64,000 nucleotides of DNA, from contig NC_035929.1 in assembly GCF_000348985.1 (NCBI RefSeq), positions 496,001 to 560,000 on the forward strand, given 5' to 3'. Positions within the stretch are counted from its first letter, which is position 1. Each line of letters begins with the position of its first letter. The notes beneath the pieces are model-generated. The model was not told the origin of the DNA. It saw only the letters and a list, made by a program, of their open reading frames with translations, and searched no databases. This DNA is from Huiozyma naganishii CBS 8797. Taxonomy: Eukaryota > Ascomycota > Saccharomycetes > Saccharomycetales > Saccharomycetaceae. The position numbers were made by a program, and so were the translations under genes. Shown here in pieces: positions 33,704 through 43,547 of the stretch.

Positions 33704-34618
33704 ATGCTGCTGTCACTTGGTGTTCTCGCAGCCGTCGCACAGCAGTGCAGCGGCCACTCCCACGGTGCCACCGCCCGTGTCGTATCCCGGTACCAACGCA
33801 GGCTCGCGGACACCGTGTTCGTCCACACTCCGAGGGGCAACGCACTGCTGGCCACGGTGCTGTTGCAGTGTGTCCCCCCGGCGGTCGCACTGCTGGCGGC
33901 ACGCACCACGGGGGCGCTGTCCAGTGGCACCACGGCCACGGCGTTCGCACTGGGGACTCTGCTGGGGGACGTGTTTCTGCACCTGATACCGCACTGCGAC
34001 CCTGGGTCGCTCGGGGTAGGGTTGTTTGCTGGGTTTGTCGCGTTCTTGGCTCTTGATAGGGTCGCTGCGGTGTTGCAGGGGGGCGCTACCAGTCACAGCC
34101 ACAGCCACAGCCACAGTCATGTTCATGGCACACAGGAGACACAAGGGGAACACGCGCCTTCCTTGCTCCTCAACGTCATCTCCGATGCCGCGCATAACGC
34201 AACAGACGGGATCGCGCTGGCCTCGGCTTTCTACAAGTCAAGCAACGTGGGCGCGGTCACCGCGTTGGCGATAGCGATACACGAGATACCGCACGCCGTG
34301 GCGGATTTTGCAGTGTTGAGGTCTAAATCGAGATGGGTACGTGCTAAACTGGCTACTTTGCTGCTTGCAGTGGTCGGTACCGCTCTTGGGTGCCACTTGA
34401 ATGAACACGCGGCTGAGTTCGGAGACCCGGCAAGGCTGACTTTACCGGTTACCGCTGGTGGGCTACTATATATCGCTGCTACGGGGCTGTTGCCGCAACT
34501 ACGTGAGGGCACTGCTACTAGTTTGCCGTACTCAAGGGTGACAGAGTTGCGTGCGGTGGTCGTGCAGCTCCTGGCGGTCACCTTAGGGTTCCTCACTGTA
34601 CATTCCATGCACGGGTGA
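33704..34618 (+). CDS. YKE4: Yke4, ZIP-family zinc transporter of the ER
   Basis: Yke4 is the yeast member of the LIV-1/ZIP7 group and moves zinc between ER and cytosol. The 304-residue product (346 in S. cerevisiae) starts with a signal-like hydrophobic segment and a short His patch. It has about seven to eight further hydrophobic spans and a cytosolic His-rich loop of alternating Ser-His (131-141). The two metal-binding signatures are HNATDGIA (164-171) and HEIPHAVADF (193-202), both with the needed His, Asn, Asp and Glu residues. The gene is very GC-rich: 44 of the 60 bases at 33841-33900 are G or C. Confidence 0.93.
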   Translation: MLLSLGVLAAVAQQCSGHSHGATARVVSRYQRRLADTVFVHTPRGNALLATVLLQCVPPAVALLAARTTGALSSGTTATAFALGTLLGDVFLHLIPHCDPGSLGVGLFAGFVAFLALDRVAAVLQGGATSHSHSHSHSHVHGTQETQGEHAPSLLLNVISDAAHNATDGIALASAFYKSSNVGAVTALAIAIHEIPHAVADFAVLRSKSRWVRAKLATLLLAVVGTALGCHLNEHAAEFGDPARLTLPVTAGGLLYIAATGLLPQLREGTATSLPYSRVTELRAVVVQLLAVTLGFLTVHSMHG

Positions 34619-34686
34619 ATACGTTTTATTTTATTTATATATATCGGTAAACGTCACACATATAGTACAACAACGTAACCCCGTAG

Positions 34687-34702
34687 CCCCCCCCCCCCCC
34701 CC
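34687..34702 (+). repeat. Poly-C tract of 16 bases
   Basis: An uninterrupted run of 16 C lies 16 bases before the CAP2 start codon, so it is probably in the 5' leader or core promoter. Runs this long are rare in yeast and are prone to length variation and sequencing error. Confidence 0.9.
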
Positions 34703-34717
34703 AACCACACCCCCTCG

Positions 34718-35569
34718 ATGTCTGACAAGCAGTACACGGCGGCGCTGGATCTGTTGCGCAGATTGGACCCTGACCAGACGCGTGCCAATGTCGCGAATCT
34801 GATCAGTTTAGAACCAGAACTAGCGGAAGATCTCCTTGCTGCAGTGGACACACCACTCACAGTGCAGAAGGATCCACACGCCTCGCACAGAGAGTTCCTA
34901 TGTTGCGATTACAACAGGGATATCGACTCGTATAGGTCCCCCTGGTCAAACGAGTACGTCCCTGAACTGACCGAGGAGGACGCCCAGGAGTCTCCGTTCC
35001 CCTCGGACCCACTAAGACAACTGGAAGTGCTGTGTAACGACTCGTTCGACGTCTACAGAGATTTGTACTACGAGGGCGGGATCTCTAGTGTGTACCTCTG
35101 GGATTTGGAGGACTCCACAGACGGGGACTTCGCAGGCGTCGTCCTGTTCAAGAAGACCAACGTCGGTGGTGAATGGGACAGTATTCACGTCGTGGAGGTT
35201 ACCGCTGCAGATGAGTCCCGTGCGGTGTACAACTACAAAGTCACCACAACGGTCATCTTACAACTGCGTTCCGAGAAACAGAACGGGCTTGCGCTTTCAG
35301 GGAACCTGACAAGACAATTGGAGAGAGACGCACCAGTGGCACACGCAGCGGGGGACTCCATTGACGCAGTGCACGTCTCGCATGTAGCTAACTTGGGGCA
35401 ACTCGTCGAGGATGTGGAGTCCCAGACGAGAAACTTGCTCGACACAGTATACTTCGAGAAGACAAAGGATGTGCTGCAACAGGTCAGACTCGCCAACGCG
35501 CACACGGCAGAAACTCAGTTGAACAAGAAACAACACCAGGATGTCATCCGTGGTCTGCAAAACCTATGA
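34718..35569 (+). CDS. CAP2: F-actin capping protein, beta subunit
   Basis: Cap2 pairs with Cap1 to cap actin filament barbed ends in cortical patches. The 283-residue product (287 in S. cerevisiae) shows the strongly conserved CapZ-beta blocks: ALDLLRRLDP near the start, REFLCCDYNRDIDSYRSPWSNEY (about 58-80), YYEGGISSVYLWDLE (about 117-131) and GEWDSIHVVEV (about 149-160). The C-terminal helix VVRGLQNL-like end (VIRGLQNL) is the actin-binding tentacle. The start is the first ATG, just after a poly-C run. CKA1 follows in the same direction, and in S. cerevisiae the genes are also neighbours (YIL034C, YIL035C). Confidence 0.96.
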   Translation: MSDKQYTAALDLLRRLDPDQTRANVANLISLEPELAEDLLAAVDTPLTVQKDPHASHREFLCCDYNRDIDSYRSPWSNEYVPELTEEDAQESPFPSDPLRQLEVLCNDSFDVYRDLYYEGGISSVYLWDLEDSTDGDFAGVVLFKKTNVGGEWDSIHVVEVTAADESRAVYNYKVTTTVILQLRSEKQNGLALSGNLTRQLERDAPVAHAAGDSIDAVHVSHVANLGQLVEDVESQTRNLLDTVYFEKTKDVLQQVRLANAHTAETQLNKKQHQDVIRGLQNL

Positions 35570-35727
35570 GGGAGGTTCCCCTCCCCACTATACATACCTC
35601 TACGTACAACAAGTCTCAATTGAAAACTGAAAAATTTTAAGTGGTGGGCCTCGAAGCCTCTATCAGCGTGTGTGTGTCTCCTTCTCTTGCAAGTTCCAAC
35701 TGCAACTGCCACACACACACCCAACAC

Positions 35728-36843
35728 ATGAAGACCAAAGTGATATCGGAGGCCAGGGTGTACGCCGACGCAAACCAGTTGCGCCCTAGGGAGTACTGGG
35801 ACTACGAAAACACAAACATCGACTGGTCGACCTCGAACCTTAGGGACTACGAGATCGAGACGAAAGTAGGGAGGGGCAAGTACAGCGAGGTGTTTCGCGG
35901 CGTACAACTGTCCTCCCGCAACAACATCGTCATCAAGATGCTCAAGCCCGTCAAGAAGAAGAAGATCAAAAGAGAGATCACTATTCTTAGCAACTTGTCC
36001 AACGAGGGCAGCGCGCCCACGGGGAAACAGATTGACATCGACGGGGAGTACTACAAGAACAAGACCCCGGACGCAGCCCAGAACAGGCGCAAGTACATCT
36101 ACGCAGCCCCGCACAACGGACAGGAAAACATTATCCAGTTGCTAGATATCATACGGGACCCAGTATCCCGCACACCGGCACTCGTCTTTGAGTACGTCAA
36201 CAACTACGACTTTAGAGTGCTGTACCCGAAGCTCACCGCGCTAGACATGAAGTTCTACATGTTTGAACTGCTCAAGGCGCTAGATTACTGCCACTCCATG
36301 GGCATCATGCACAGGGACGTTAAGCCGCATAACGTCATGATCGACCACAAGAACAGAACTCTAAGGCTCATCGACTGGGGGCTTGCCGAGTTCTACCACG
36401 TCAATGAGGAGTACAACGTCCGCGTTGCGTCGCGGTTTTTCAAAGGTCCAGAACTGCTTGTCGACTACAGAATGTACGATTACTCCTTAGATCTTTGGTC
36501 ATTCGGCACAATGCTAGCGTCAATGATCTTCCAAAAGGAACCATTCTTTCACGGGAACAGCAACACGGACCAGCTCGTCAAGATCGTGCGCGTCTTGGGG
36601 TCCGAGGACTTCGAGAGGTACCTCACCAAGTACCAGATCTCCCTACCAGCAGAGTTCCACGACATGGATCAATACATCCGCAGACCGTGGCACAGATTCA
36701 TCAACGACGCGAACAAACACCTCTCCGACGACGAGGAGGTCATTGACCTCATCGACAACTTGCTCAGGTACGACCACCAGGAAAGACTCACGGCAAAGGA
36801 GGCCATGGGCCACCCGTGGTTCGATCAGGTCCGCCCGACGTAA
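35728..36843 (+). CDS. CKA1: Casein kinase 2, catalytic subunit alpha (Cka1)
   Basis: Cka1 is a constitutively active acidophilic Ser/Thr kinase, working with the Ckb1/Ckb2 regulatory subunits in growth, polarity and polymerase III control. From the ATG at 35728 the product has 371 residues (372 in S. cerevisiae); the longer frame upstream has no ATG. Kinase motifs are in order: GRGKYSEVF (about 48-56), the VIKMLKP lysine (about 72), HRDVKPHN (about 195-202), and DWGLAEF (216-222), where CK2 has DWG instead of DFG. A 40-residue insert near 95-135 ([17 protein letters not shown]) is characteristic of yeast Cka1. The gene is GC-rich. Confidence 0.97.
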   Translation: MKTKVISEARVYADANQLRPREYWDYENTNIDWSTSNLRDYEIETKVGRGKYSEVFRGVQLSSRNNIVIKMLKPVKKKKIKREITILSNLSNEGSAPTGKQIDIDGEYYKNKTPDAAQNRRKYIYAAPHNGQENIIQLLDIIRDPVSRTPALVFEYVNNYDFRVLYPKLTALDMKFYMFELLKALDYCHSMGIMHRDVKPHNVMIDHKNRTLRLIDWGLAEFYHVNEEYNVRVASRFFKGPELLVDYRMYDYSLDLWSFGTMLASMIFQKEPFFHGNSNTDQLVKIVRVLGSEDFERYLTKYQISLPAEFHDMDQYIRRPWHRFINDANKHLSDDEEVIDLIDNLLRYDHQERLTAKEAMGHPWFDQVRPT

Positions 36844-37195
36844 ACCAGAAAATAAGAACGACCCAAATACAATACAGTATACAAACAAGATTATAAACGA
36901 CTATGTGTATCTCCTTGTGTGTCTTGACGACACACGCTACGCTCCTCTGGGGAAGGGTCCACGGCTGACGATAGACCTGATTGTACGAATAAATAATATT
37001 AATATTGGAAGTGTGATATAATAAGAATTAATAATAAGAACAATGAGCATATAGATGTTGTATCTGTGGTTACACGCCTTGAACATACTTTAAGGTACTT
37101 TTTTATGTATTTCTGCTCCCATCCCCGGCCTCCCTGTAATATTGTGCTTGTATGCCTGCTTATAAATGCTGACCCGTGCAAGGATCCCCCTTACC
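36844..37195. terminator. Convergent 3' region of CKA1 and CST6
   Basis: Both genes end here. The centre (about 36985-37050) is an AT-rich block with repeated AATAAT and ATTAATA units, as expected for yeast polyadenylation regions. No gene is seen. Confidence 0.5.
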
Positions 37196-38924
37196 TCAGT
37201 CCGCCAACATGTGGTCGTCTTCCAGTTTCACGATGAGTCCATTTTCGTTGACCTCGTTGACATCCTCGTCTATCATCAGGAGCTCCTCCATGATCTTGAG
37301 GTCTTTGTTCTCGGCGCCGCCATGACACTCCTGGAAGTGCGACTCCGTGAACTTCTTAAACTTGAGGATCAGTTTCTCGTAGTACTTGAGCTTCTTTTTG
37401 ATGATCGCGTTCTCTCGCGAAATGCTGTTGAAATCGTTCTTCAATTGCACCTGTGCGACTTTCTTCCTCTGCCGACACTTGGACGCAGCTATCCTGTTCC
37501 TTTCCAACAGACGCGCCCTCTTCCACGCCGTCGTGCCCGGCACGGGGTCGTTCTTGTCGTCGACAGAGTACGAGTTGTCCGATGTGATCGATGAAAGCGA
37601 CTGTGCTCTGTTGCTCCTTGGGGGAGGAAATGACGAGATGTGTTGTTCTTGGGGAATCTGCTGTGCCGGTCCATTCTTCAGCACCTGTGCTTGTGTCAAT
37701 GGCGGCTGAGGGAGCCCGTTGATCTGGTTGGGCACATTCATGTTATTGGGCACCAGTGGGAAATCTTCATGTGGTGCGTAGTGTTGTTGTTGCTGTTGTT
37801 GTTGGTGCAGTGCAATATTGTTATGGTTTAGCATGGGCTGGCCCTGGGGCCCCAACACACTACCCAGAGGACTCTCCCCAGCTGGTTTCGCCCAGTGATC
37901 GTTACCGGGCATGTTGGGGACCGCGCCCATCGGTAGCTGTTTCAGCATTTCGTTCCCGGGAGTCCCATCTGCAGGATTACTAGGGATATGGATGTTTGCC
38001 TGTTGTTGTTGGGGTGTGTGGTGCGGTTGACGGAACCTTTGGTGAGGCATTGGTGGCGGTTGTGTATTGTATAAATTTTCAACTGTCTCCAAGTCCTCTC
38101 CCAGTTGGCTGATTTGCCCGTTCGAGATCGATATCCTCCTCCTTCTGACAGGTTCGTCAAAGAAGGGCATTGCACTTTGGAAGATCGGTGGGTTTGTCAT
38201 TGGTAAGTGTGACACGTCCACACCGAACGGCTGGAAGAAGGACGATAGAGATTCCTGGATCGACGGATCATTTATCGCATGCGGATTGTTATTTATCGTG
38301 GACAGGTACAGCTGTTTGTTCGTTGACGTTATATCCCTGAAATTGAATTTACCACCGCTTACGCTGTCCGCTGGTGCCATGGGCCCTGCACCGACAGAGG
38401 CAGCACCACCATTGTTATCTGCCATCGACGTGGGTACTTTGACCGACCCTGTTGTCGCTGGGCGAAACCCACCACCACCATTACCCGTAGCTGCTGCTAC
38501 GGCTGCTGCAGCCGCTGCCCCCGCCGCGGAAGCATTAGCAACACCATTACCGTTAACCCCGTTTGTATCCATGTTATTCGTCACTGGGGACAAATCTGTC
38601 GTCGAGGACAGCACGTCTATATTGGAAGCTGTTGTGGGAGCCGTTGATGGATCCGCGGAATGCGGGTCCAACACTATATCGTTCAACACACTCCTGTTAT
38701 GTCCTTGAACCACCTCTGCTGGGGGCACACTATCCGGATGGTAGTTGTTCATCGTTTCCTTGACTCGCTCCCCATGACCACTCTTCACGCTTCCTGCACC
38801 GCCGTGCCTCATCTGCTGCAAAGCGATATCGGAGACCCCATCCGCGAGCATCCCATCCGCTAGAGGGAAGTACCCACCCGCCTGGAACTGCTGGCGCCCC
38901 TGCTGCTGCTGCTGCTGCTGCTGC

Positions 38925-38960
<36 letters not shown>

Positions 38961-39094
38961 GCCTGTTGCATGTACATATGTTGTTGCACCATACCGTTAG
39001 CGACGCCCATCCTGTGGTTGTTGACCGCTGTATCCCCTACACTCTGACCACGGTGCAGCATACCGTACGTGTTATTGTTGCTAGTATGCTCCAT
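37196..39094 (-). CDS. CST6: Cst6/Aca2, ATF/CREB-family bZIP transcription factor
   Basis: Cst6 binds ATF/CREB sites (TGACGT type) and controls carbon-dioxide response (NCE103), use of non-optimal carbon sources and chromosome stability. The 632-residue product is mostly low complexity: a pure run of 20 Gln near residues 46-65, an Ala-rich run (AAGAAAAAAVAAA) around 190-205, then Pro/Gln/Asn-rich parts. The bZIP is near the C-terminus, with basic region NRIAASKCRQRKK at about 530-545 and a leucine-type zipper to about 580. The ending with two acidic clusters matches Cst6/Aca1. Position beside CKA1 agrees with YIL036W. The start is the first ATG. Confidence 0.93.
38900..38959 (-). repeat. Polyglutamine trinucleotide tract in CST6
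   Basis: On the coding strand the tract is 11 CAA codons followed by 9 CAG codons, in frame, giving 20 consecutive Gln. The split into two pure blocks is what repeat expansion produces. The CAA block should dampen further slippage. Confidence 0.95.
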
Positions 39095-39910
39095 GTGTGT
39101 GTGGATATACCTGTATATCCCCTCGAGTGTACGACGGTCAGTGTGATTACTACGAACGAGAGAGGAGAGTTTTTAGAACCGAAAGACTTTTCAAAATGAG
39201 GACGGAAAAGAAGAAAGAAAGGAAAAAAAAGAAAAAGAAAAAAGACAGTGCTTACCAACAAGAAACAGTAGTACTGTCAGCGTGTGCCATAGGAGACACT
39301 GAGTGAACCAACTCTTTCAAAGTTGATAGGGTGGGTGTAGATGTACTGAGTGTTGCACACACTGTTAGTCTCTTGCCTCTCGTCAACCAGGCTGTGTAAC
39401 TCTTCTTCTGTCTCTCCTCTCAATCGACAGCCCGTTTTTGCCGCTTTGTCATATTCTCTCGTTTCTTTTTGCTGAAAAGGGGACGGAATGTGGCGGGAAT
39501 GTCGTTTTGGACGGCGCGTGTGGCTGGGTGTGTGTCTGTCTGTTTGACAGATGGTAGCGCCGTTTGTATGCGGCATGTGGGTGTTCCTCGATTAGGTGGA
39601 AGTGTTTTGAGGTTTTCCGATTTACAGAACCCGGTTCTCTTGCTGCTTTGAAGAGAGAGTGGGTGTGATGAAAGTGTTGTGACTTGTACATAGAAACCAG
39701 TGAGATCGATTTGTGTACGATGTAATGCCTAGAGACACAGAGAGTGGTTTGTTCTTGCTTCCGTGTCTCTCGTACTTCTTACAATTCGCGTTCTTTTTGT
39801 TGTCGTTTTTTCACATTTGTTGTTGTTTTCTCTTTACGTAACATCTGTAACGTTCAACTGTGGGTGGGTGTAGGCGCAGGGTAGACATCTCCCTCCCCAT
39901 AGCACAGCAA
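39095..39910. promoter_or_regulatory. CST6-STN1 divergent promoter region
   Basis: These 0.8 kb contain a purine-rich A/G tract (about 39195-39245) close to CST6 and T-rich stretches close to STN1. TTACGTAA at 39834-39841 is a Yap/bZIP-type site 70 bp before the STN1 ATG. The junction also marks a change of ancestral neighbourhood (YIL036W next to YDR082W), so it is likely a rearrangement breakpoint. No tRNA or repeat is visible at it. Confidence 0.45.
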
Positions 39911-41227
39911 ATGGACGCAGATCACAGCCATATAGTGTACTACGACACCGGCTCAGCTACTTGCTATTATATCCCACAGCTCTTCAAGTGGTGTCCTCTT
40001 CTTCTTAGAACTACAAACGCTGAACCGCTCCGCTTGCTTCTCAATGAGCTTGTGGATCTGTGGGGCAGGTCCCTGAACGTATGTAAGAATTGGTACGCTG
40101 GTGTGGTAGATTATCAACTGTTCTGTGGGAACAACCCATTAGGGAAAGTCGTCGTCTCTGGGTTGATCACATCGGTGAGAACCACGGGGAATATGTCTGG
40201 TCAGTACGGTGCTCACATATGGAGGATCGATGACTTTTCAGTGGAATTCTCTAAACAACCGTTGCCCTTCAGTTTTGTGTGTGATAACAGGATTATACGA
40301 AGTAGGGTCCTCAGGGGGGTCCCCTTACGTAATGTAGAGGTTGTCGTCAATAGAGTCGATTTTGACAGGATGGAATTGTACGTGACAGATATACTCCATT
40401 ATAACTACACACTAGTAGAACAGATACAATTGTGGGAGGGCGCAGTTCGTGATTTTAACAGTAATAAAGATACTAAATGGGTGTACGAACCAGGGGGCTC
40501 ACAACAGACAACAACTACAACGTCGGTACACCCGTTCAATTTCATAGAGGCACTACAAGATAACGCGGAGAGGAATAACCTGGAGATCATAAGTCCGTAC
40601 CTCGATCCACAAGTGGAGAGCTCCTCGTCCGATATCGAGGACTTCTCTCTAGAACAGGAAGAAATTGCAAGGGTGCCCGTCCCCGTTATATCCAAGAGGA
40701 AACTGCGAGCGTTCTTCGTACATACTTTGGCACAAACATCCACTACAAACATCCCCACAGTCGGGTTGTTCGAAATGGAATCCCTTAGAAGAACACTTAT
40801 GTTTTACAGCAACAACAAATTGCAAAACCAGACACTGAAAAGGTGCAAACTGGAGTACTACTCCCAGGACCAACTAATCTCAATGATCTTCATCAACGAA
40901 CTAAACCACTTGCAAGCATTGCATCTAATCCGCATCGAGGACCACAACAACCAGATCATGGCAAAACCACTACAGAACCTGTACCACTACGCTCGGGGGA
41001 AGATTCGTCTCTGGATCAAGCTGCGAACGGGCGTAGGGATCGTCAACAACGTCCAGATCATCGATAGGCTGACCTTGGACCGCGAGATATCGAGCAATGT
41101 GATAGCACTCGTTTTCAAGCTCGTCATGGACGACACGGTGTCTACCTTGTCGCAAAACTTTATCAGATCCTGGTTCATAGAGACTAAAAACGATAACACG
41201 TCGTGGGTTCACATCAGTTACACTTGA
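39911..41227 (+). CDS. STN1: Stn1, telomere-capping CST complex subunit
   Basis: Stn1 binds Cdc13 and Ten1 to protect chromosome ends and help fill-in by polymerase alpha. From the ATG at 39911 the product has 438 residues (494 in S. cerevisiae). The N-terminus, with CYYIPQLFKW near 20-30, and the following beta-rich part to about 190 (NPLGKVVVSGLI, HIWRIDDFSVEF) fit the Stn1 OB fold. An acidic, Ser-rich linker (SSSSDIEDFSLEQEE, about 237-251) leads to the C-terminal winged-helix region that binds Cdc13 and Pol12. The gene evolves fast, so the call leans on the N-terminal motif and on the neighbour RRP8 (YDR082W-YDR083W). Confidence 0.85.
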   Translation: MDADHSHIVYYDTGSATCYYIPQLFKWCPLLLRTTNAEPLRLLLNELVDLWGRSLNVCKNWYAGVVDYQLFCGNNPLGKVVVSGLITSVRTTGNMSGQYGAHIWRIDDFSVEFSKQPLPFSFVCDNRIIRSRVLRGVPLRNVEVVVNRVDFDRMELYVTDILHYNYTLVEQIQLWEGAVRDFNSNKDTKWVYEPGGSQQTTTTTSVHPFNFIEALQDNAERNNLEIISPYLDPQVESSSSDIEDFSLEQEEIARVPVPVISKRKLRAFFVHTLAQTSTTNIPTVGLFEMESLRRTLMFYSNNKLQNQTLKRCKLEYYSQDQLISMIFINELNHLQALHLIRIEDHNNQIMAKPLQNLYHYARGKIRLWIKLRTGVGIVNNVQIIDRLTLDREISSNVIALVFKLVMDDTVSTLSQNFIRSWFIETKNDNTSWVHISYT

Positions 41228-41275
41228 ATTTCGTTCATTCAGAGATGAGAAGCATATTGAAAATTCATGAAGAAA

Positions 41276-41289
41276 TGGAAAATTTTTTT
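41276..41289 (+). promoter_or_regulatory. RRPE element of RRP8
   Basis: The sequence reads TGGAAAATTTTTTT, an RRPE-type site about 120 bp before the RRP8 ATG. A PAC-like element follows 47 bases later. Confidence 0.6.
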
Positions 41290-41335
41290 CTTTTCTTTGC
41301 AATGTGCAAATTATTATTATAATACTCTCTTCCCC

Positions 41336-41348
41336 GATGAGATGAGCT
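41336..41348 (+). promoter_or_regulatory. PAC element of RRP8
   Basis: GATGAGATGAGCT contains a doubled GATGAG PAC core, 58 bp before the start codon. It pairs with the RRPE upstream. Confidence 0.6.
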
Positions 41349-41405
41349 TTAAGTTTAGGAACAAACGTTGTTGTGGATCAGCACGCCAGTGGGGAGTTTT
41401 AACAA

Positions 41406-42530
41406 ATGGAATTGTTTAAAACTGGAGACTGGAACTTGAAGGCTGATAAAATCGCTTTCCAATCGACGGAAAAGAACGCCGCGAAGAAAGTGAAGAAAGA
41501 GCAGAGGAAGAAGAAGATAAAGGAGAGGAAGGATGCTCAGATAAAGCAGGCACAGGAGGAAGACAGCGAGGAGTCCTTTTCAGACGACGAGATCGAGACA
41601 ATCCCAGTGGTCACGGAACAAAAAGTCACCAAAAAGAAGCAACCCGTGGCGACGAAACCGGCTATCGCTCTGCAGGCAAAGAGGAAGTTGACCCCACTGC
41701 AGCAGAAGATGATGGCCAAACTATCTGGCTCCCGTTTTAGGTGGATCAATGAGCAACTGTATACCATCTCTTCGGAAGATGCCTTAGAGCTGATCAAGAG
41801 CCAGCCAGAGTTGTTCGATGAGTACCACGACGGGTTTAGGTCCCAGGTGTTGACTTGGCCTGAGAACCCCATTGACGTTTTCATTGACCAGATCCAAACA
41901 CGTTTGAAAAGGAACATTAACGCACCAGGTGGGTTGCCAGGGTTGCCCCACTCCAGAAAACTGATTATTGCCGATATGGGCTGCGGTGAAGCCACGTTGG
42001 CGCTCAAAGTTAACAATTTCTTCAAACAGAACAAAAGACTTAAAAAGAAGATAGAGTACAAAGTGCACAGTTTTGATCTGAAGAGGGTAAACGAGAGAAT
42101 CACCGTTGCGGATATCAAAAATGTCCCATTGCCTGATGAATCCTGTTCAATTGTCGTTTTTTGCCTTGCTCTAATGGGTACGAACTTCTTAGACTTTATC
42201 AAGGAAGCTTATAGAATCCTGACTCCCAGAGGAGAGATCTGGATCGCAGAGATCAAATCTCGTTTTGCAGACGGGAAGGGGGACGAGTTTGTCAACGCTT
42301 TGAAGCTTTTGGGGTTCTTCCATAAGAACACCGATGACTCCAATAAAATGTTCACCAGATTTGAATTCTTTAAACCACCTGAGGATATATTGAAGGAGAG
42401 AATTGCGAAATTGGAAAGGAGGCAGAAATTTATAGAGGTTCAAACGGAGAAGGAGCAACTAGAGACCAAAAGAAAGAAGGCTGCTGAAGGTAAATGGTTA
42501 CTAAAACCATGCATATATAAAAGAAGGTGA
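41406..42530 (+). CDS. RRP8: Rrp8, nucleolar 25S rRNA m1A methyltransferase
   Basis: Rrp8 methylates A645 (helix 25.1) of 25S rRNA and takes part in pre-rRNA cleavage at A2. The 374-residue product (392 in S. cerevisiae) has a Lys/Glu-rich, nucleolar-type N-terminus (about 20-100). The methyltransferase domain begins near 105 (QQKMMAKLSGSRFRWINEQLY). The SAM-binding motif ADMGCGEA is at about 188-195, and the domain continues through VFCLALMGTNF and LTPRGEIWIAEIKSRF. The conserved ending WLLKPCIYKRR is present. The order STN1-RRP8-TVP23 equals YDR082W-YDR083W-YDR084C. Confidence 0.96.
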   Translation: MELFKTGDWNLKADKIAFQSTEKNAAKKVKKEQRKKKIKERKDAQIKQAQEEDSEESFSDDEIETIPVVTEQKVTKKKQPVATKPAIALQAKRKLTPLQQKMMAKLSGSRFRWINEQLYTISSEDALELIKSQPELFDEYHDGFRSQVLTWPENPIDVFIDQIQTRLKRNINAPGGLPGLPHSRKLIIADMGCGEATLALKVNNFFKQNKRLKKKIEYKVHSFDLKRVNERITVADIKNVPLPDESCSIVVFCLALMGTNFLDFIKEAYRILTPRGEIWIAEIKSRFADGKGDEFVNALKLLGFFHKNTDDSNKMFTRFEFFKPPEDILKERIAKLERRQKFIEVQTEKEQLETKRKKAAEGKWLLKPCIYKRR

Positions 42531-42629
42531 ACACGGGGAAAAGAACATACGTAAATTAATAAAATCTATATTGGCAATTCCACCGCCAACAATTACAATA
42601 GATGTACAGTAAGCACTTTCCACGGTCTA

Positions 42630-43241
42630 TCACGTCGCTGTTGATCCGTTACCTTGGAAGAACGATTGAACCCTTGAAATTCTAGACAAGTTGTCAAGAT
42701 TAAGCATGTTGGGCAACTGGAACCATGTACCGTTCCCCTCGTTTCCGTCAGAGTTAGTCTGTGGATCCCATCTGTCGCAACAACGGAAACCGTACGCGTT
42801 CCATCCGGTTAAGAAGACCACCATCACGACCAAAATCAAATAGAAAAGCCTCAACTTCAACAGACATAATATCCCAAAGACAAACCATACAACAGGTGTA
42901 AGATACATTGACCACCAAAACAGTTTGGAATCGATGGCGCTGATTGGGGGGCCCGTCGTATACTGTTTGTGCGATTCAAATGTAAAATTCGAGTTATTCT
43001 TGTTGGTGGCATCATACCACCAACGCAGCTGCACCAATTTCCTCCCACTTATATTTTTACTCACGTAGAAATCAAATGCTACTAAAAGGATAATGATAAT
43101 GAATTGAGCTGTGAATCCCAAGAAAAGCGGGCCCACTATGTAAAATACAATTGGGGCTGCCTTTCCAGCCAGATGGACCGCCATGGTGAATGGGTGGGTG
43201 GATTTCAGTATGGTCTCATAAAAGTTCCTGATCTGCTCCAT
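42630..43241 (-). CDS. TVP23: Tvp23, late-Golgi membrane protein
   Basis: Tvp23 is a small multispanning protein of Tlg2-containing late Golgi vesicles. It is conserved from yeast to man (FAM18/TVP23 family), with a role in vesicle traffic. The 203-residue product (199 in S. cerevisiae) has four hydrophobic segments, at about 28-60 (with [11 protein letters not shown]), 105-121, and 124-146. The family signature [12 protein letters not shown] is at about 65-76 and the [13 protein letters not shown] block near 148-160. The C-terminal cytosolic tail is short. It is convergent with RRP8, with 100 bp between the genes. Confidence 0.95.
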   Translation of the reverse strand: MEQIRNFYETILKSTHPFTMAVHLAGKAAPIVFYIVGPLFLGFTAQFIIIILLVAFDFYVSKNISGRKLVQLRWWYDATNKNNSNFTFESHKQYTTGPPISAIDSKLFWWSMYLTPVVWFVFGILCLLKLRLFYLILVVMVVFLTGWNAYGFRCCDRWDPQTNSDGNEGNGTWFQLPNMLNLDNLSRISRVQSFFQGNGSTAT

Positions 43242-43547
43242 GATGTATGTAATATGACACCCCTTTGAGCATACACAGCAGCCAGTGCAATTTTATCTGC
43301 AGAATAGGGCTCTTGATATCAGGTCTGAACAAGTGCTTTCCTTCTCTCCCTCTCTTTTTTTTAAAATACTTCAAACAAAAATCCTCTCCTGCGAAACACT
43401 TTAATCTCCAAATATCCGAGTATTAAAAGTTACAAAGACGTTAGCTACTAGATAAACAGTTGCAAAATGTCCTAAAGCAATGTGTGAGTTCTCAATATTC
43501 AATACTAATGTCATAACCTAAATGAATATTAAAGTTATGAGCACTTT
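43242..43547. other. AFR1-TVP23 intergenic region
   Basis: This is the TVP23 promoter and the AFR1 3' end, both genes on the minus strand. A pyrimidine-rich run (about 43340-43365) lies near TVP23. Nothing else is seen. Confidence 0.4.

Noticed and set aside
33297..34195. Several overlapping frames of 100-220 codons on both strands around YKE4
   Set aside because: They arise from few stop codons in GC-rich DNA; only the YKE4 frame has family motifs.
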